Source: Candidatus Gastranaerophilales bacterium (GTDB lineage: Bacteria > Cyanobacteriota > Vampirovibrionia > Gastranaerophilales > Gastranaerophilaceae). Taken from it: DNA of 64,000 bases. The notes beneath the pieces were generated by a model. That model was given only the letters and a program-made list of their open reading frames with translations, searched no databases and was not told where the DNA came from. Of the stretch, positions 7,980 to 16,345 are shown piece after piece. Position 1 is the first letter of the stretch. Each line of letters starts with the position of its first letter. The position numbers were made by a program, and so were the translations under genes. Location of the stretch: NCBI GenBank assembly GCA_944325545.1, contig CALVAM010000003.1, positions 58,201 to 122,200 of the forward strand. Reading direction: 5' to 3'.

Positions 7980-8744
7980 ATGAAAAGATTTTTATTAATT
8001 TTAGCATTTTTTTTGATTTTTATAAATATTGCGAGTGCCAAAACGTTAACAATAAAAAAGGAAATATTAGTTCCATCTTCCGATGGTTTTGGAATTAAGG
8101 CAACTTTAGAATATCCAAAAGTAAAAGCAAAAAAGGAATATTCTACAGTAGTGTTTTTACATTCTCTAGGTTATAGTTCACAGTGGTGGGGAGAATTACC
8201 TCAAGATTTGTTAGATCAGGGGTATGCGGTTATAAAAATTGATTTAAGAGGGCACGGAAAGAGTATTTATAATTCTAAATTAGTAAGGACATCTTGGAAA
8301 AATATGACAAATTCTTCATTTGCAAAATATCCCGATGATGTTGTTGCTGTTTTAAATAAAATAAAAAAAGATAATATAAAAAAGGATTTCTTTAAAAATT
8401 GGGCAATTATAGGTTCTGATATAGGCGGAAATACTGCTATTTTAGTTGCAGATAAAATAGAATATAAACCAAGGACGATTGTTTTATTATCACCAACTGT
8501 TGATATAAGAGGTTTATATGTCCCTGTAAAATTGGCTAATTTAACAATGGTAGATTTTCTTTCTATATCAGGAACGGGTGATATTACGGGGGGAAAATCT
8601 CAGGAGTATCTTAAGAAATTTGCTCAAGCAGAATTTGCTACATATATTTCGGAGTCTAAATCTAATGGTATGCTTATGTTTAAGCATGATGCATCTTTAT
8701 CTAAAATTATAACTTCTTGGTTGATTACATATCTACCAAGATAA
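7980..8744 (+). CDS. Exported alpha/beta hydrolase with Asp at the nucleophile position
   Basis: A 20-residue signal peptide (ending IASA) precedes a 234-residue alpha/beta-hydrolase fold. The oxyanion-type turn HSLG is at 61-64 and DLRGHG at 88-93. The nucleophile elbow reads GSDIGG at 145-150, so Asp147 takes the place usually held by Ser, as in epoxide hydrolases and haloalkane dehalogenases (GHDWGG type). His236 in FKHDASL is a candidate catalytic His. The frame is open well upstream, but the signal peptide and promoter place the start at 7980. The substrate is unknown; an Asp nucleophile suggests a C-O or C-halogen hydrolase rather than a lipase. Confidence 0.8.
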   Translation: MKRFLLILAFFLIFINIASAKTLTIKKEILVPSSDGFGIKATLEYPKVKAKKEYSTVVFLHSLGYSSQWWGELPQDLLDQGYAVIKIDLRGHGKSIYNSKLVRTSWKNMTNSSFAKYPDDVVAVLNKIKKDNIKKDFFKNWAIIGSDIGGNTAILVADKIEYKPRTIVLLSPTVDIRGLYVPVKLANLTMVDFLSISGTGDITGGKSQEYLKKFAQAEFATYISESKSNGMLMFKHDASLSKIITSWLITYLPR

Positions 8745-8749
8745 ATAAA

Positions 8750-9442
8750 CTAAAGTTTTGCACCATTTTTACTTTTTAATTTTTCTAGTGCAGATTTCGT
8801 ACCTTCATAATTTCGACAAAGCTTAATTACAAATTCTATAGAAGCTTTGTCTTGTCTTATTGCATCTTTTAGTTTGTATATTTCTGATAATTGAAGTTTT
8901 TTTGTATCAGTTTCTTCAAAAAGATACTTTTTTAATAGTTCTTGAGATTCTCTATCCATTCCGGAAATGTTGTGTTTAAATGCGTACCAGTTATAGAAAT
9001 GGTAAATAAAGTAGTATTTATTTATTTCTCCTTTTTTTAGGATAAACATTTCTTTTGTATTAAAAGAAAACTTTTTATTAGTACTAAGAGCTAAGTATAA
9101 AGCTTTGGCACCTTTTGCAGGATAGATAAAGCCTTCATTTTCTCCAATTGGATTTAAGATTCTATCTGCATTATCTAGAAAATAAACATTTGTACCTTGG
9201 GCTTGAATATATTCAAGTATTTTTTCGGGTTCATAATGATATTTTTTTAAAATTAGTATCATTTCTTCTTCAAGTTTATTTTTTTCGGCATCAGCCAAAG
9301 TATTCAAATCAAGGGTACACCCATTTGCAAAATGACGTTTTCTCTTAGACAAATTTTTAGCACCAATTGTTTTAGATAGCTGAAAACGTAAAATCTTTTC
9401 TTGAATCAATAATATTTTATAAATTATATTCTTAAGCAACAT
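8750..9442 (-). CDS. Hypothetical protein, 230 residues
   Basis: The protein is unrecognised, basic and mostly helical, with an aromatic stretch near residues 145-160 (KYYFIYHFYNWYAFKHNI). It contains no signal peptide, membrane segment or known catalytic motif. Translation starts inside the end of the upstream 594-residue gene (11-base overlap), with GGAGAAGA just before the ATG, so the pair is an operon under regulon site 2. It probably works with that protein. Confidence 0.65.
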   Translation of the reverse strand: MLLKNIIYKILLIQEKILRFQLSKTIGAKNLSKRKRHFANGCTLDLNTLADAEKNKLEEEMILILKKYHYEPEKILEYIQAQGTNVYFLDNADRILNPIGENEGFIYPAKGAKALYLALSTNKKFSFNTKEMFILKKGEINKYYFIYHFYNWYAFKHNISGMDRESQELLKKYLFEETDTKKLQLSEIYKLKDAIRQDKASIEFVIKLCRNYEGTKSALEKLKSKNGAKL

Positions 9443-11216
9443 TCTTCTCCATATTTTCTACTTGTTTTTTTGCATTATAACAAAGTGAAGTTCTATTATC
9501 TTGTAATTCTTGGATAAAATCCGGATTAACAATTTTACATATAAATACAAATGTACTATCAGAACAATCCTTACAAATTTCTTTTAAGCTATTTAAATCT
9601 AATGATTTAATTACCGGTATAAGTTGTGGGCGTAAATGATTAAGACTTTTATCTTCTAATATTGTATTTATCGTATTTTTAATTCCAAAAGTTTTTATTG
9701 ATTCATTAACTCCGATTTTAGTTAATGATTTTTTTATTTCTATCTGATTTGCATTAGTATTCTTTAAGATAGGATTTGTTACATTTTGTTTTTTAGTGTC
9801 ATTCTCTTTAACTTCTTTTTCATTATTAACTGAAATACTAATTTTAGAATTTATGTTTTGTAAAGTAGCACTAGTATTCTTATATAAAGGTTCTTCAACA
9901 AATTTATCTTCAATAGATTCATGATTATTAAGTTCTTCTTTTTTATTTAATATTACCTTGATTTCATTGCTTCTTTCCGGATATTTTTCTAAATATTCTT
10001 CTATTGTACTATTTGTTTGAGATACAACATACTCATAATCATTAAATTGTTTCGCATCTTCTTCCCATTTATTTAAAAATTCAGCCTTTTCTGCAGTTGT
10101 CATATTAACATTTAAATTAGCACCAACTCCAATACCAATAGATGTATTTGACAAAACTTCTTGTGAAAAATATGGAGCATCGACTTCTCCATTTTCAATT
10201 TTAGAACGTACTTCTACATAATCCTCTTGATATTGTGATAAAGCGTTTTTAGACATATTTGATGTCATTGTAACTGTATAATTCTTTACAGAATTTCCAT
10301 CTAATTGTTCATCAAAAGAATAAAAACTTTTTGCTAAACCTTCAAAAAATTCAAAGTTAGCCATATCAGCTGTTCTTGTTTTTTCTGCTTTATTTATTCT
10401 GGTTGACATAATTGTTTCAGCACCATAATCGATGTCATTAGAAGATAATAAAACTATAGAATTCAATGCAGTTTCTGAAGACTGAGTTCTTAAAACATCA
10501 TTAAAACGACCTCTTTCAACAAATTTTTGTTTACGTCTAAGTTTTTTCTCTATTTCACCTCGTTTTTCTTTTGGAACATTTTTTAATTGAGATTGTAAAT
10601 ATTCTTCGAATTCTTGTTTTTTTGCTGTTCTATAATTTTCTAACTTAACTCTTTGTTCTACAATAGATAATTTTTTGAAATCTTTACCTATTTCTTTATT
10701 TACATCACCAATTTCATCATATAATTCTTTTGCAGTTGCAATAGCTCCCGACTGCATTGCTTTATAAATATTTTGTGCATCACTTTTAATCACTTCAGAT
10801 TCATTGACATTTGACGAAATTCCATATTTCATTTTTTGTTCAATAGATTTATCAATCGCAGCACTAACAATGTTTAAAATTTCTTTTTGTTCATCCTTTG
10901 ATAAAGCATCAAACTGTGCTTTAGTTATTCCTGCAACTTCTCCTATATTTTTTAATAATCCTATATAATCTATTCCATTAGCTAAACATTTGTTTTCAAT
11001 AGTTTGTTTGATTTGACCAATATTTGTATTTTCTTGTTTGTTAGGGGCTGCAGTTGTTTGAGGTTCAAATTTGTCAACATTACCTTCTTTTATTTCGTAA
11101 CTTATAATAGGAGTATTTATATTTTCATTTTTTGTAGTAGCAGATTTTACTTGAGTATCATCTTTAATACCCAAAATATCATAAGTAAAATCTTTAATTA
11201 CAGATAAAATACTCAT
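9432..11216 (-). CDS. Large coiled-coil hypothetical protein, 594 residues
   Basis: The start at ATG 11216 is chosen because GAGGT lies 7 bases upstream; a frame start 18 bases earlier has none. It is Lys/Glu/Asn rich and mainly helical. Residues 60-130 form a helical domain (CLANGIDYIGLLKNIGEV), 180-240 a charged coiled coil (EFEEYLQSQLKNVPKEKRG), and 340-380 a Gly/Asn beta stretch (GIGVGANLNVNMTT). A low-complexity linker leads to a C-terminal helical domain with four Cys. The 180-260 region resembles the equivalent region of the neighbouring 590-residue protein, so the two are probably distant paralogues. No signal peptide is visible and the function is unknown. Confidence 0.7.
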   Translation of the reverse strand: MSILSVIKDFTYDILGIKDDTQVKSATTKNENINTPIISYEIKEGNVDKFEPQTTAAPNKQENTNIGQIKQTIENKCLANGIDYIGLLKNIGEVAGITKAQFDALSKDEQKEILNIVSAAIDKSIEQKMKYGISSNVNESEVIKSDAQNIYKAMQSGAIATAKELYDEIGDVNKEIGKDFKKLSIVEQRVKLENYRTAKKQEFEEYLQSQLKNVPKEKRGEIEKKLRRKQKFVERGRFNDVLRTQSSETALNSIVLLSSNDIDYGAETIMSTRINKAEKTRTADMANFEFFEGLAKSFYSFDEQLDGNSVKNYTVTMTSNMSKNALSQYQEDYVEVRSKIENGEVDAPYFSQEVLSNTSIGIGVGANLNVNMTTAEKAEFLNKWEEDAKQFNDYEYVVSQTNSTIEEYLEKYPERSNEIKVILNKKEELNNHESIEDKFVEEPLYKNTSATLQNINSKISISVNNEKEVKENDTKKQNVTNPILKNTNANQIEIKKSLTKIGVNESIKTFGIKNTINTILEDKSLNHLRPQLIPVIKSLDLNSLKEICKDCSDSTFVFICKIVNPDFIQELQDNRTSLCYNAKKQVENMEKNVA

Positions 11217-11239
11217 AAATATACCTCGATACATATATT

Positions 11240-11264
11240 AAGTATTTATTTTAAGTAAAATTGA
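11240..11264 (-). promoter_or_regulatory. GCAATT-type element, site 2 (TCAATT-N15-ACTT)
   Basis: On the minus strand this reads TCAATT, 15 bases, ACTT, then AATATATGTAT, ending about 24 bases before the ATG of the 594-residue gene. It differs from the consensus only in its first base. Confidence 0.55.
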
Positions 11265-11292
11265 TTTTTTGTTACAATCTGTAATAATTATT

Positions 11293-13065
11293 TTAAACTC
11301 TTTGTTCTTCAATTTTATCAATTTGTTTTTGAGTTGTAACAGAAACCCCGATTAAATTAAATTTTGATAAGTCAACTTCTTTTGCTGCTGCAACCATACC
11401 TTCAACATATCCTGTTATTTTATTTAAAAATAAATTTTGCACTGTTGAAGAAGCATTTGAAAAATAATTCATCGCCCAATTTTGTGTTGTAGAACCCATT
11501 TCACCAAATTTTTTAAATACGTCTGTAGCAAAAGTAAATTTTGATTCTCCTGTTTCTTTTAAATACGTAACAATATTTGCAGCACTTCTAAATGCATTAT
11601 TTTTAAGCGTATAAACCTCTGCGGATGTTAATTTATTAGCTTCTTGTTTATTATTTTTATTCTCAATAATAAAATAAGAATCTTTGTTAGAAGTTGTAAT
11701 TATTTCTTGTTTTAATTCTTCTACTCTAGTGTTATTAATTATAGGTTGCTTAATACTAAAACCTAATTCATTATTTGAAGAATTTTCTAAAACTTTTTGT
11801 TCAGTTTCTTTTTGATAATTATTAACAGCTTCAGTATATTTGTCCCCAAAACTTTCAGTTAAAATTTTATCAAAATTATCTCTTGATATATCTAAAGAAT
11901 TTTCATTATTTTCTACATATTCGACAATTTTATCTAATGTTTCTTTATAAAAATCTGAAGATATAGCTTCTGTTTTAGTATTAATATCTTTTAGAATTAT
12001 AACTTTTTCATTATTTGAAATTATTTTATTTTCAGCAGTACCAACAGTACCACCACTTATTACATTCTTATAAATTTCATATTTTTGAAGAAGCTTTTCT
12101 TCCTCTTCAGAAATTTGACCATTAGCTTTTTTTTGTTTTAAATCATCATAAGCTTGATTGAATTCTTCTATAGTTTTAAAAGTATCATCCCAAAATTCTT
12201 TAGAATGATTAGCATCTTTATATTTATTAACTAATCTTGAAATACCTTGAATTTCTTCACTTTCTGAAACATTACCAAATTGATCAACTTTTTGAGCTAA
12301 TTCTACAATCCATTCTGCAGAAATTTTGTTCGCTTCTTCAGTTTTTTGTTCAATATTTAAAGTTTCAAAAGCAGCTTTTAAACCAGGAAGTCTATTATCA
12401 GCATACAATGATTTAGCAGCTTGTACAAAAATTGCTCTTTCTTCCTCTGAAGTATTTGCTAATAAACGACCAAAATCTTGTAATTGTCTAAGTTGTTCTT
12501 TTTTAATTATTTTTTCACGTTCAGCAGGATCAGTAACATTTGCTAATTTTTTTTCAATATTTTTTTCAAAATATTCATTATAATATTTATCTAAAGCTTC
12601 TTCAACACTATCAGCTGATACAGCTCTTTTTAAACGTTCTTGTATTGATTCTTGTTTTCCGTTTTGTGCATTTCTGAATCCTTCTATACTCCATCCGGTT
12701 AATAAACCTATATTATATTTTTGAGCAAGTTCTCCTAATTGCTTATTGTTAATTTTTCCATTTTTTGAATTTGATAAATCATTTAAAGCAGCTTCTATTG
12801 ATTTAATTATACGTTCACAAGATTTATCATCTAAATTTTCAATTTGACACTTAAAAATTTCTTCAAGATTTAAATTATATTTTTTTGCTAATTCTACTAA
12901 TCTTGTTTTAACTTCTGAATAATTTAAATTACTATCATAACCTTCAGAAGAATTAACTATACCGGTCATTACAGAATTTTTATAATCAGCAGATGGTTTA
13001 GACACAGAAGAGTCTACTTGTTGGTAAGAATATTCAGTTGTAATTGCATTACTTACATTTACCAT
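11293..13065 (-). CDS. Large coiled-coil hypothetical protein, 590 residues
   Basis: I place the start at ATG 13065, with GAGGT about 8 bases upstream, rather than at 13113. The protein is helical, Glu/Lys/Asn rich and without signal peptide. Residues 50-110 form a helical domain (RLVELAKKYNLNLEEIF). Residues 165-240 (YFEKNIEKKLANVTDPAER, then FGRLLANTSEEERAIFVQA) correspond to 180-260 of the 594-residue neighbour. The C-terminal 120 residues are less charged (NWAMNYFSNASSTVQNLFL), ending with GVSVTTQKQ. It is encoded head-to-head with the 288-residue coiled-coil gene. The function is unknown; size and composition suggest a structural or effector-like protein. Confidence 0.7.
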   Translation of the reverse strand: MVNVSNAITTEYSYQQVDSSVSKPSADYKNSVMTGIVNSSEGYDSNLNYSEVKTRLVELAKKYNLNLEEIFKCQIENLDDKSCERIIKSIEAALNDLSNSKNGKINNKQLGELAQKYNIGLLTGWSIEGFRNAQNGKQESIQERLKRAVSADSVEEALDKYYNEYFEKNIEKKLANVTDPAEREKIIKKEQLRQLQDFGRLLANTSEEERAIFVQAAKSLYADNRLPGLKAAFETLNIEQKTEEANKISAEWIVELAQKVDQFGNVSESEEIQGISRLVNKYKDANHSKEFWDDTFKTIEEFNQAYDDLKQKKANGQISEEEEKLLQKYEIYKNVISGGTVGTAENKIISNNEKVIILKDINTKTEAISSDFYKETLDKIVEYVENNENSLDISRDNFDKILTESFGDKYTEAVNNYQKETEQKVLENSSNNELGFSIKQPIINNTRVEELKQEIITTSNKDSYFIIENKNNKQEANKLTSAEVYTLKNNAFRSAANIVTYLKETGESKFTFATDVFKKFGEMGSTTQNWAMNYFSNASSTVQNLFLNKITGYVEGMVAAAKEVDLSKFNLIGVSVTTQKQIDKIEEQRV

Positions 13066-13084
13066 CTTAAATACCTCATATATA

Positions 13085-13115
13085 TAAAATATATATAAAT
13101 GATTAAATTTCACGT
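13085..13115 (-). promoter_or_regulatory. Weak GCAATT-type element, site 3
   Basis: On the minus strand an AAATT is followed at the usual distance by TATTT and TATATATATGAGG upstream of the 590-residue gene. It keeps the TATATA part but not ACTT, so I count it as a weak or degenerate member. Confidence 0.25.
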
Positions 13116-13124
13116 ATTTTTAAT

Positions 13125-13169
13125 ATCTTTACAAAACTTAACAACTTAGTAAGGATAGATTGTAAAGAT
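13125..13169. promoter_or_regulatory. Perfect 10-base inverted repeat between divergent genes
   Basis: ATCTTTACAA at 13125-13134 and TTGTAAAGAT at 13160-13169 are exact complements, 25 bases apart. They sit midway between the divergent 590- and 288-residue genes. It could be an operator for a dimeric regulator controlling both. Confidence 0.45.
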
Positions 13170-13193
13170 TTATTACAAATTAGTAAAAGATTG

Positions 13194-13217
13194 AAATTGA
13201 ATATTTTTTAAATACTT
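13194..13217 (+). promoter_or_regulatory. GCAATT-type element, site 4 (GAAATT-N15-ACTT)
   Basis: AAATT, 15 bases, ACTT, then TATATCTATGTAAGA lies 37 bases before ATG 13254. One mismatch in the first half; spacing is exactly as in the other sites. Confidence 0.5.
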
Positions 13218-13253
13218 TATATCTATGTAAGATATAAAATAAGAGAGTTCAAG

Positions 13254-14120
13254 ATGGGTTACTTAACAGATATAAGTTATAGTTCAAAATCTGCAAAAGG
13301 TGTACATTTACTTACGCAGAATTGTCCTAATAAATATAGTTATATTGCTGGCATACTTTCTCAAAAGGCACCACAAGTTCTTGGAAGCTTAACCGGATTA
13401 ATAATTGGTCGTTGTTTAAATGGTTCTGAAAGTGATAAAACTGAAAACTCGTCTGCTAAGACAAAAGACTCTGAAGATTTAAAAAGAAAAGAACTTAATA
13501 AAGAATTAAGTAAAGCATTAAAAAATCTAGGTGTTGATAATATTTCAAATTTAGAAGAACATGTTAATAAAGCAACAGAAGAACGCAATGAAAAAGTAAA
13601 AGTTGCCCAAGAAGAAGTTGAAAAATTTAATAATGGTACTGATACTTTTAGTACCCAAATAATGAGTTTAAAAGCATCATTAAATAATTTGAATGATGAA
13701 AATGATCCAAATAGCGTTCAAAGAAATCAAATAAATGAACAAATTCAAGTTTTAGAAACTAAAAGAGAAGAAGCTATAAAACAAGCAAACAATAATTTAG
13801 AAAATGTTATAAAAACAGAAGATGCTAAATTAGAAAAAATATCAGAACAAGTATTAGAAATTCAAGAAATAGCAAAACAATTAAATGCATTAAACTTTGT
13901 TGGTAATACAGAAGAAACAGAAAAAGTTAAAACTCAAGCAAATGAACTAAGTTCTTTTAATAATGCGTTTGATGAATTCAAAAAGCATCCTACAAAAGAA
14001 ACCGCATTAGTATTACAAGATGCTTTTCTTGATTGTCCGGAAGATAGTCCGTACTACAGAAATTATCAAAAATTATATTCTTTAAATCTTACTAAAATTG
14101 AAGAATTAATTAAATCATAA
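13254..14120 (+). CDS. Coiled-coil hypothetical protein, 288 residues
   Basis: Residues 1-60 carry a moderately hydrophobic stretch (YIAGILSQKAPQVLGSLTGLIIG) that may be a membrane or surface-associating segment. Residues 70-225 are an almost continuous coiled coil (EERNEKVKVAQEEVEKF, EQIQVLETKREEAIKQ). The last 60 residues look helical with a Cys in FLDCPEDSP. There is no classical signal peptide. It is driven by regulon site 4 and ends with the same 17-base signature as the gene at 48957 before its terminator. The function is unknown. Confidence 0.7.
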   Translation: MGYLTDISYSSKSAKGVHLLTQNCPNKYSYIAGILSQKAPQVLGSLTGLIIGRCLNGSESDKTENSSAKTKDSEDLKRKELNKELSKALKNLGVDNISNLEEHVNKATEERNEKVKVAQEEVEKFNNGTDTFSTQIMSLKASLNNLNDENDPNSVQRNQINEQIQVLETKREEAIKQANNNLENVIKTEDAKLEKISEQVLEIQEIAKQLNALNFVGNTEETEKVKTQANELSSFNNAFDEFKKHPTKETALVLQDAFLDCPEDSPYYRNYQKLYSLNLTKIEELIKS

Positions 14121-14157
14121 TTTTATTAAAAATTTACCCCCAATTTAATTTACCCCA

Positions 14158-14203
14158 TCTTACATCTTACAAAGTTTTTATCCGCTATAAAGCGGATTTT
14201 TTT
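14158..14203 (+). terminator. ATCTTACATCTTACAAA signature plus terminator
   Basis: The 17-base signature precedes a TTTTTA and a 7-base stem (ATCCGCT/AGCGGAT) with a T run. The same signature, with a different stem, follows the 97-residue gene at 49279-49295. Both genes also share the GCAATT-N15-ACTT promoter type. Confidence 0.8.
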
Positions 14204-14227
14204 GTAATAAAAAAATTTTGTAATAAA

Positions 14228-14258
14228 AAAAAGACCGACACAAATGTCGATCTTCTTT
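14228..14258 (-). terminator. rpsO terminator
   Basis: A stem of about 10 pairs (AAGACCGACA/TGTCGATCTT, one G-T pair) is flanked by A and T runs, 18 bases after the rpsO stop codon. Confidence 0.8.
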
Positions 14259-14275
14259 ATTACAAATTTTTAAGC

Positions 14276-14551
14276 CTAACCTCTGATACCAAGTTCTTTG
14301 ATAAGACTTCTATAACCTTCAAGATTTCTGTCTTTTAAGAATGAAAGTAATCTTTTTCTTTTACCAACCATCATTAAAAGACCCCTTTTTGTAGCGAAAT
14401 CTTTTTTATTAGATTTCATATGTTCTGTTAATTCAGAAATCTTTTTAGTTAACATAGCAATTTGAACTTCAGCAGAACCAGTATCTTTTGCATTTGCACC
14501 AAATTTTTCTGCTAATTCTAATTTTTGTTCTTTTGATAAATTAATTGACAT
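14276..14551 (-). CDS. rpsO: 30S ribosomal protein S15
   Basis: At 91 residues this has normal S15 length. It binds 16S rRNA helices and joins the 30S platform early. The family landmarks are all present: [13 protein letters not shown] near residue 23, [19 protein letters not shown], and the C-terminal [21 protein letters not shown] single Shine-Dalgarno (AAGGA) lies about 9 bases upstream. It is transcribed alone from a promoter about 130 bases upstream and has its own terminator. pnp, its common partner, is not next to it. Confidence 0.97.
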   Translation of the reverse strand: MSINLSKEQKLELAEKFGANAKDTGSAEVQIAMLTKKISELTEHMKSNKKDFATKRGLLMMVGKRKRLLSFLKDRNLEGYRSLIKELGIRG

Positions 14552-14680
14552 ATTGTAAATTCCTTTATAATTTGTGGCTTTAATTTTAAGCTAGATACTA
14601 CTCAAATTTTTCGGCCTTTGTGAGTGACATATTGGCGTAAGCACTCTACAAGTCTCAATGTAATATAAAAATAGACAAAA
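14552..14680 (-). promoter_or_regulatory. rpsO leader with hairpin, possible S15 autoregulatory site
   Basis: A leader of roughly 100 bases between a TTGATT-16-TATATT promoter and the ribosome binding site contains a stem formed by GAGTG and CACTC. S15 is known to repress its own translation by binding structured leaders in several bacteria, and the leader structures differ between lineages. That this leader does so is inference. Confidence 0.35.
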
Positions 14681-14704
14681 ATCAAGCAATATTCTTAATA
14701 TAAC

Positions 14705-15577
14705 TTAATCAACAGAGTGATAAGAACCTATAATATAAAACATTTTTGCTAATGATTTAATTTCTTTAAAAGCTTCAGAAACATTTTTATCATTAACATG
14801 TCCTTCTATATCTATATAAAAAACGTATTCACCTAATTCTTTTTTAGAAGGACGAGAATCAATGTAAGACATATTAATGTTATGTTTTTCTAAAATAGTC
14901 AATATTTTACTTAAAGCTCCTGCTTTATTCTCGGTAGAAAAAGTGATACTTGTTTTATCATTACCAGTACGAGGAGAAAGAAATTTCCCAAGTAGTATGA
15001 AACGAGTTTTATTATTAATTTCATCATTAATATTTTCTTCAATAATCGGAACACCATACATTTTAGCACATTCAATACTTCCTATAGCCGCAATTGAAGG
15101 TTCATTTCCCGCTAAAGATCTTATTGCTGCTGAAGTTGATAATGTAGCTTCTTCAATAAGAGAGTCTGCAAAATTATCTTGTATATATTTTTTACATTGT
15201 GCTAATGCTTGAGGATGTGAACGTATAACTTTTATTTCTGATTTTTTTGATGCAAACCCAATTAGTGCGTGCTCTACATTCATTGTTGTTTCTGCTATTA
15301 TTTTATATTCTTCTTTTTTTAATGAAGATAAATTATCTAACGTTTCTCTTACAATTCCTTCGATAGAATTTTCTATTGGAATGACAGCGACTATATCTTC
15401 TGAATTTTCATCTTTTAAAGCTTTTATAACTCCTGATATAGATTTTAAATTCGTACTTACACAATTAATATTAAAGGCATTTATAAATTTATTTTTTGCA
15501 AAATCACTATACGAACCTTTTGGCCCTAAAAATAAAAGTTTTCTAATTCTTGTAACATCCAAAATATTTGTACTCAT
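14705..15577 (-). CDS. pheA: Prephenate dehydratase with ACT domain
   Basis: It converts prephenate to phenylpyruvate in phenylalanine synthesis. The catalytic domain spans about residues 14-195, with FLGPKGSYSD at the start, PIENSIEGIVRETLD and the TRF motif in NKTRFILLG. The ACT domain follows at 208-290 with the regulatory DSRPSK (usual ESRPSK), which binds phenylalanine. There is no chorismate mutase fusion. It is the last gene of a five-gene operon headed by obgE, 15 bases after the TPR gene. An AGAGG precedes the ATG. Confidence 0.96.
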   Translation of the reverse strand: MSTNILDVTRIRKLLFLGPKGSYSDFAKNKFINAFNINCVSTNLKSISGVIKALKDENSEDIVAVIPIENSIEGIVRETLDNLSSLKKEEYKIIAETTMNVEHALIGFASKKSEIKVIRSHPQALAQCKKYIQDNFADSLIEEATLSTSAAIRSLAGNEPSIAAIGSIECAKMYGVPIIEENINDEINNKTRFILLGKFLSPRTGNDKTSITFSTENKAGALSKILTILEKHNINMSYIDSRPSKKELGEYVFYIDIEGHVNDKNVSEAFKEIKSLAKMFYIIGSYHSVD

Positions 15578-15592
15578 TTTTACCTCTATTAA

Positions 15593-16336
15593 TTATTTAT
15601 CAGCCGAAAAATCTCGTTTTAAAACATTATTAACTCTAGTAGTTGCTTTATCAATATTACCGGTTTTATAATATAGTCTTGCTAGTAAAATTTCTCTAGC
15701 AGTTGTAGGAGCGGCATTAAAAGATTTTTGAGCAAAAGCTAAAGCTGTCCCATATTTTTTTACTGTTGCGTATATTATGGACATTTGTTCATAACATTTA
15801 GCTTGTAATTCTTTATCTGATACTATGTTTGCGGCTTTTTGATATTCTTCTAACGCTCTTACGTATTGTTTTTCTGTGTATAATTTAGAGGCTTCTGTGA
15901 AAAGATTGTTATATTGTTCCTCTATAGTTAGCTCATTTTGTTCCAAAGCATTCATTTCATCAGTTTTTAGTTCTGTATCTTGAGAATTAATATTTTCAAA
16001 ACGTTTTTTTTCTATTTCTTCCATTCTTTGTTTTTCAATTTCTCTAATTTTTTGACGTTCTAGTTCTCTTTTTATAATTTCTTCATCTTCGTCACTTTGT
16101 CTATTTTGGTTTTTATCATTGTCAACAATATTTGTTTCTTCTTCAGTATTAGTTGATTCTTGGTCTTGTACAATATTTTCTACTTGTGAATTTTTAGATT
16201 CATATATATTATTAGAAGAATTATCTGAGTCAGGTAAAAAAGAATATGCTTTTATAATTAATATTAAAAAAATTAAACAAATTAAAATTAAAATACCAAG
16301 TGTTTTTTTAGATTTTAGTTCTTCGTAAAAATTCAT
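15593..16336 (-). CDS. Single-pass membrane protein with TPR domain
   Basis: Residues 14-34 form one transmembrane helix (LGILILICLIFLILIIKAY), so the rest probably faces the periplasm. Residues 40-125 are a charged low-complexity and coiled-coil linker rich in Glu/Lys/Arg. Residues 140-245 contain about three TPR units (YNNLFTEASKLYTEKQYVRALEEY, AKCYEQMSIIYATVKKY, AREILLARLYYKTGN). TPR domains bind other proteins; the partner is unknown. An AGGAG Shine-Dalgarno is present. It lies in the obgE-pheA operon with 9- and 15-base gaps. Confidence 0.75.
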   Translation of the reverse strand: MNFYEELKSKKTLGILILICLIFLILIIKAYSFLPDSDNSSNNIYESKNSQVENIVQDQESTNTEEETNIVDNDKNQNRQSDEDEEIIKRELERQKIREIEKQRMEEIEKKRFENINSQDTELKTDEMNALEQNELTIEEQYNNLFTEASKLYTEKQYVRALEEYQKAANIVSDKELQAKCYEQMSIIYATVKKYGTALAFAQKSFNAAPTTAREILLARLYYKTGNIDKATTRVNNVLKRDFSADK

Positions 16337-16345
16337 AGTTAACTC

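Noticed and set aside
12326..12583. An 85-codon plus-strand frame inside the 590-residue gene
   Set aside because: Antisense shadow of a Glu/Lys-rich coiled coil.
14690..14712. GCAAT...ACTT pattern near the end of pheA
   Set aside because: The distance is 4 bases shorter than in the regulon sites, GCAATA replaces GCAATT, and no gene follows on that strand.
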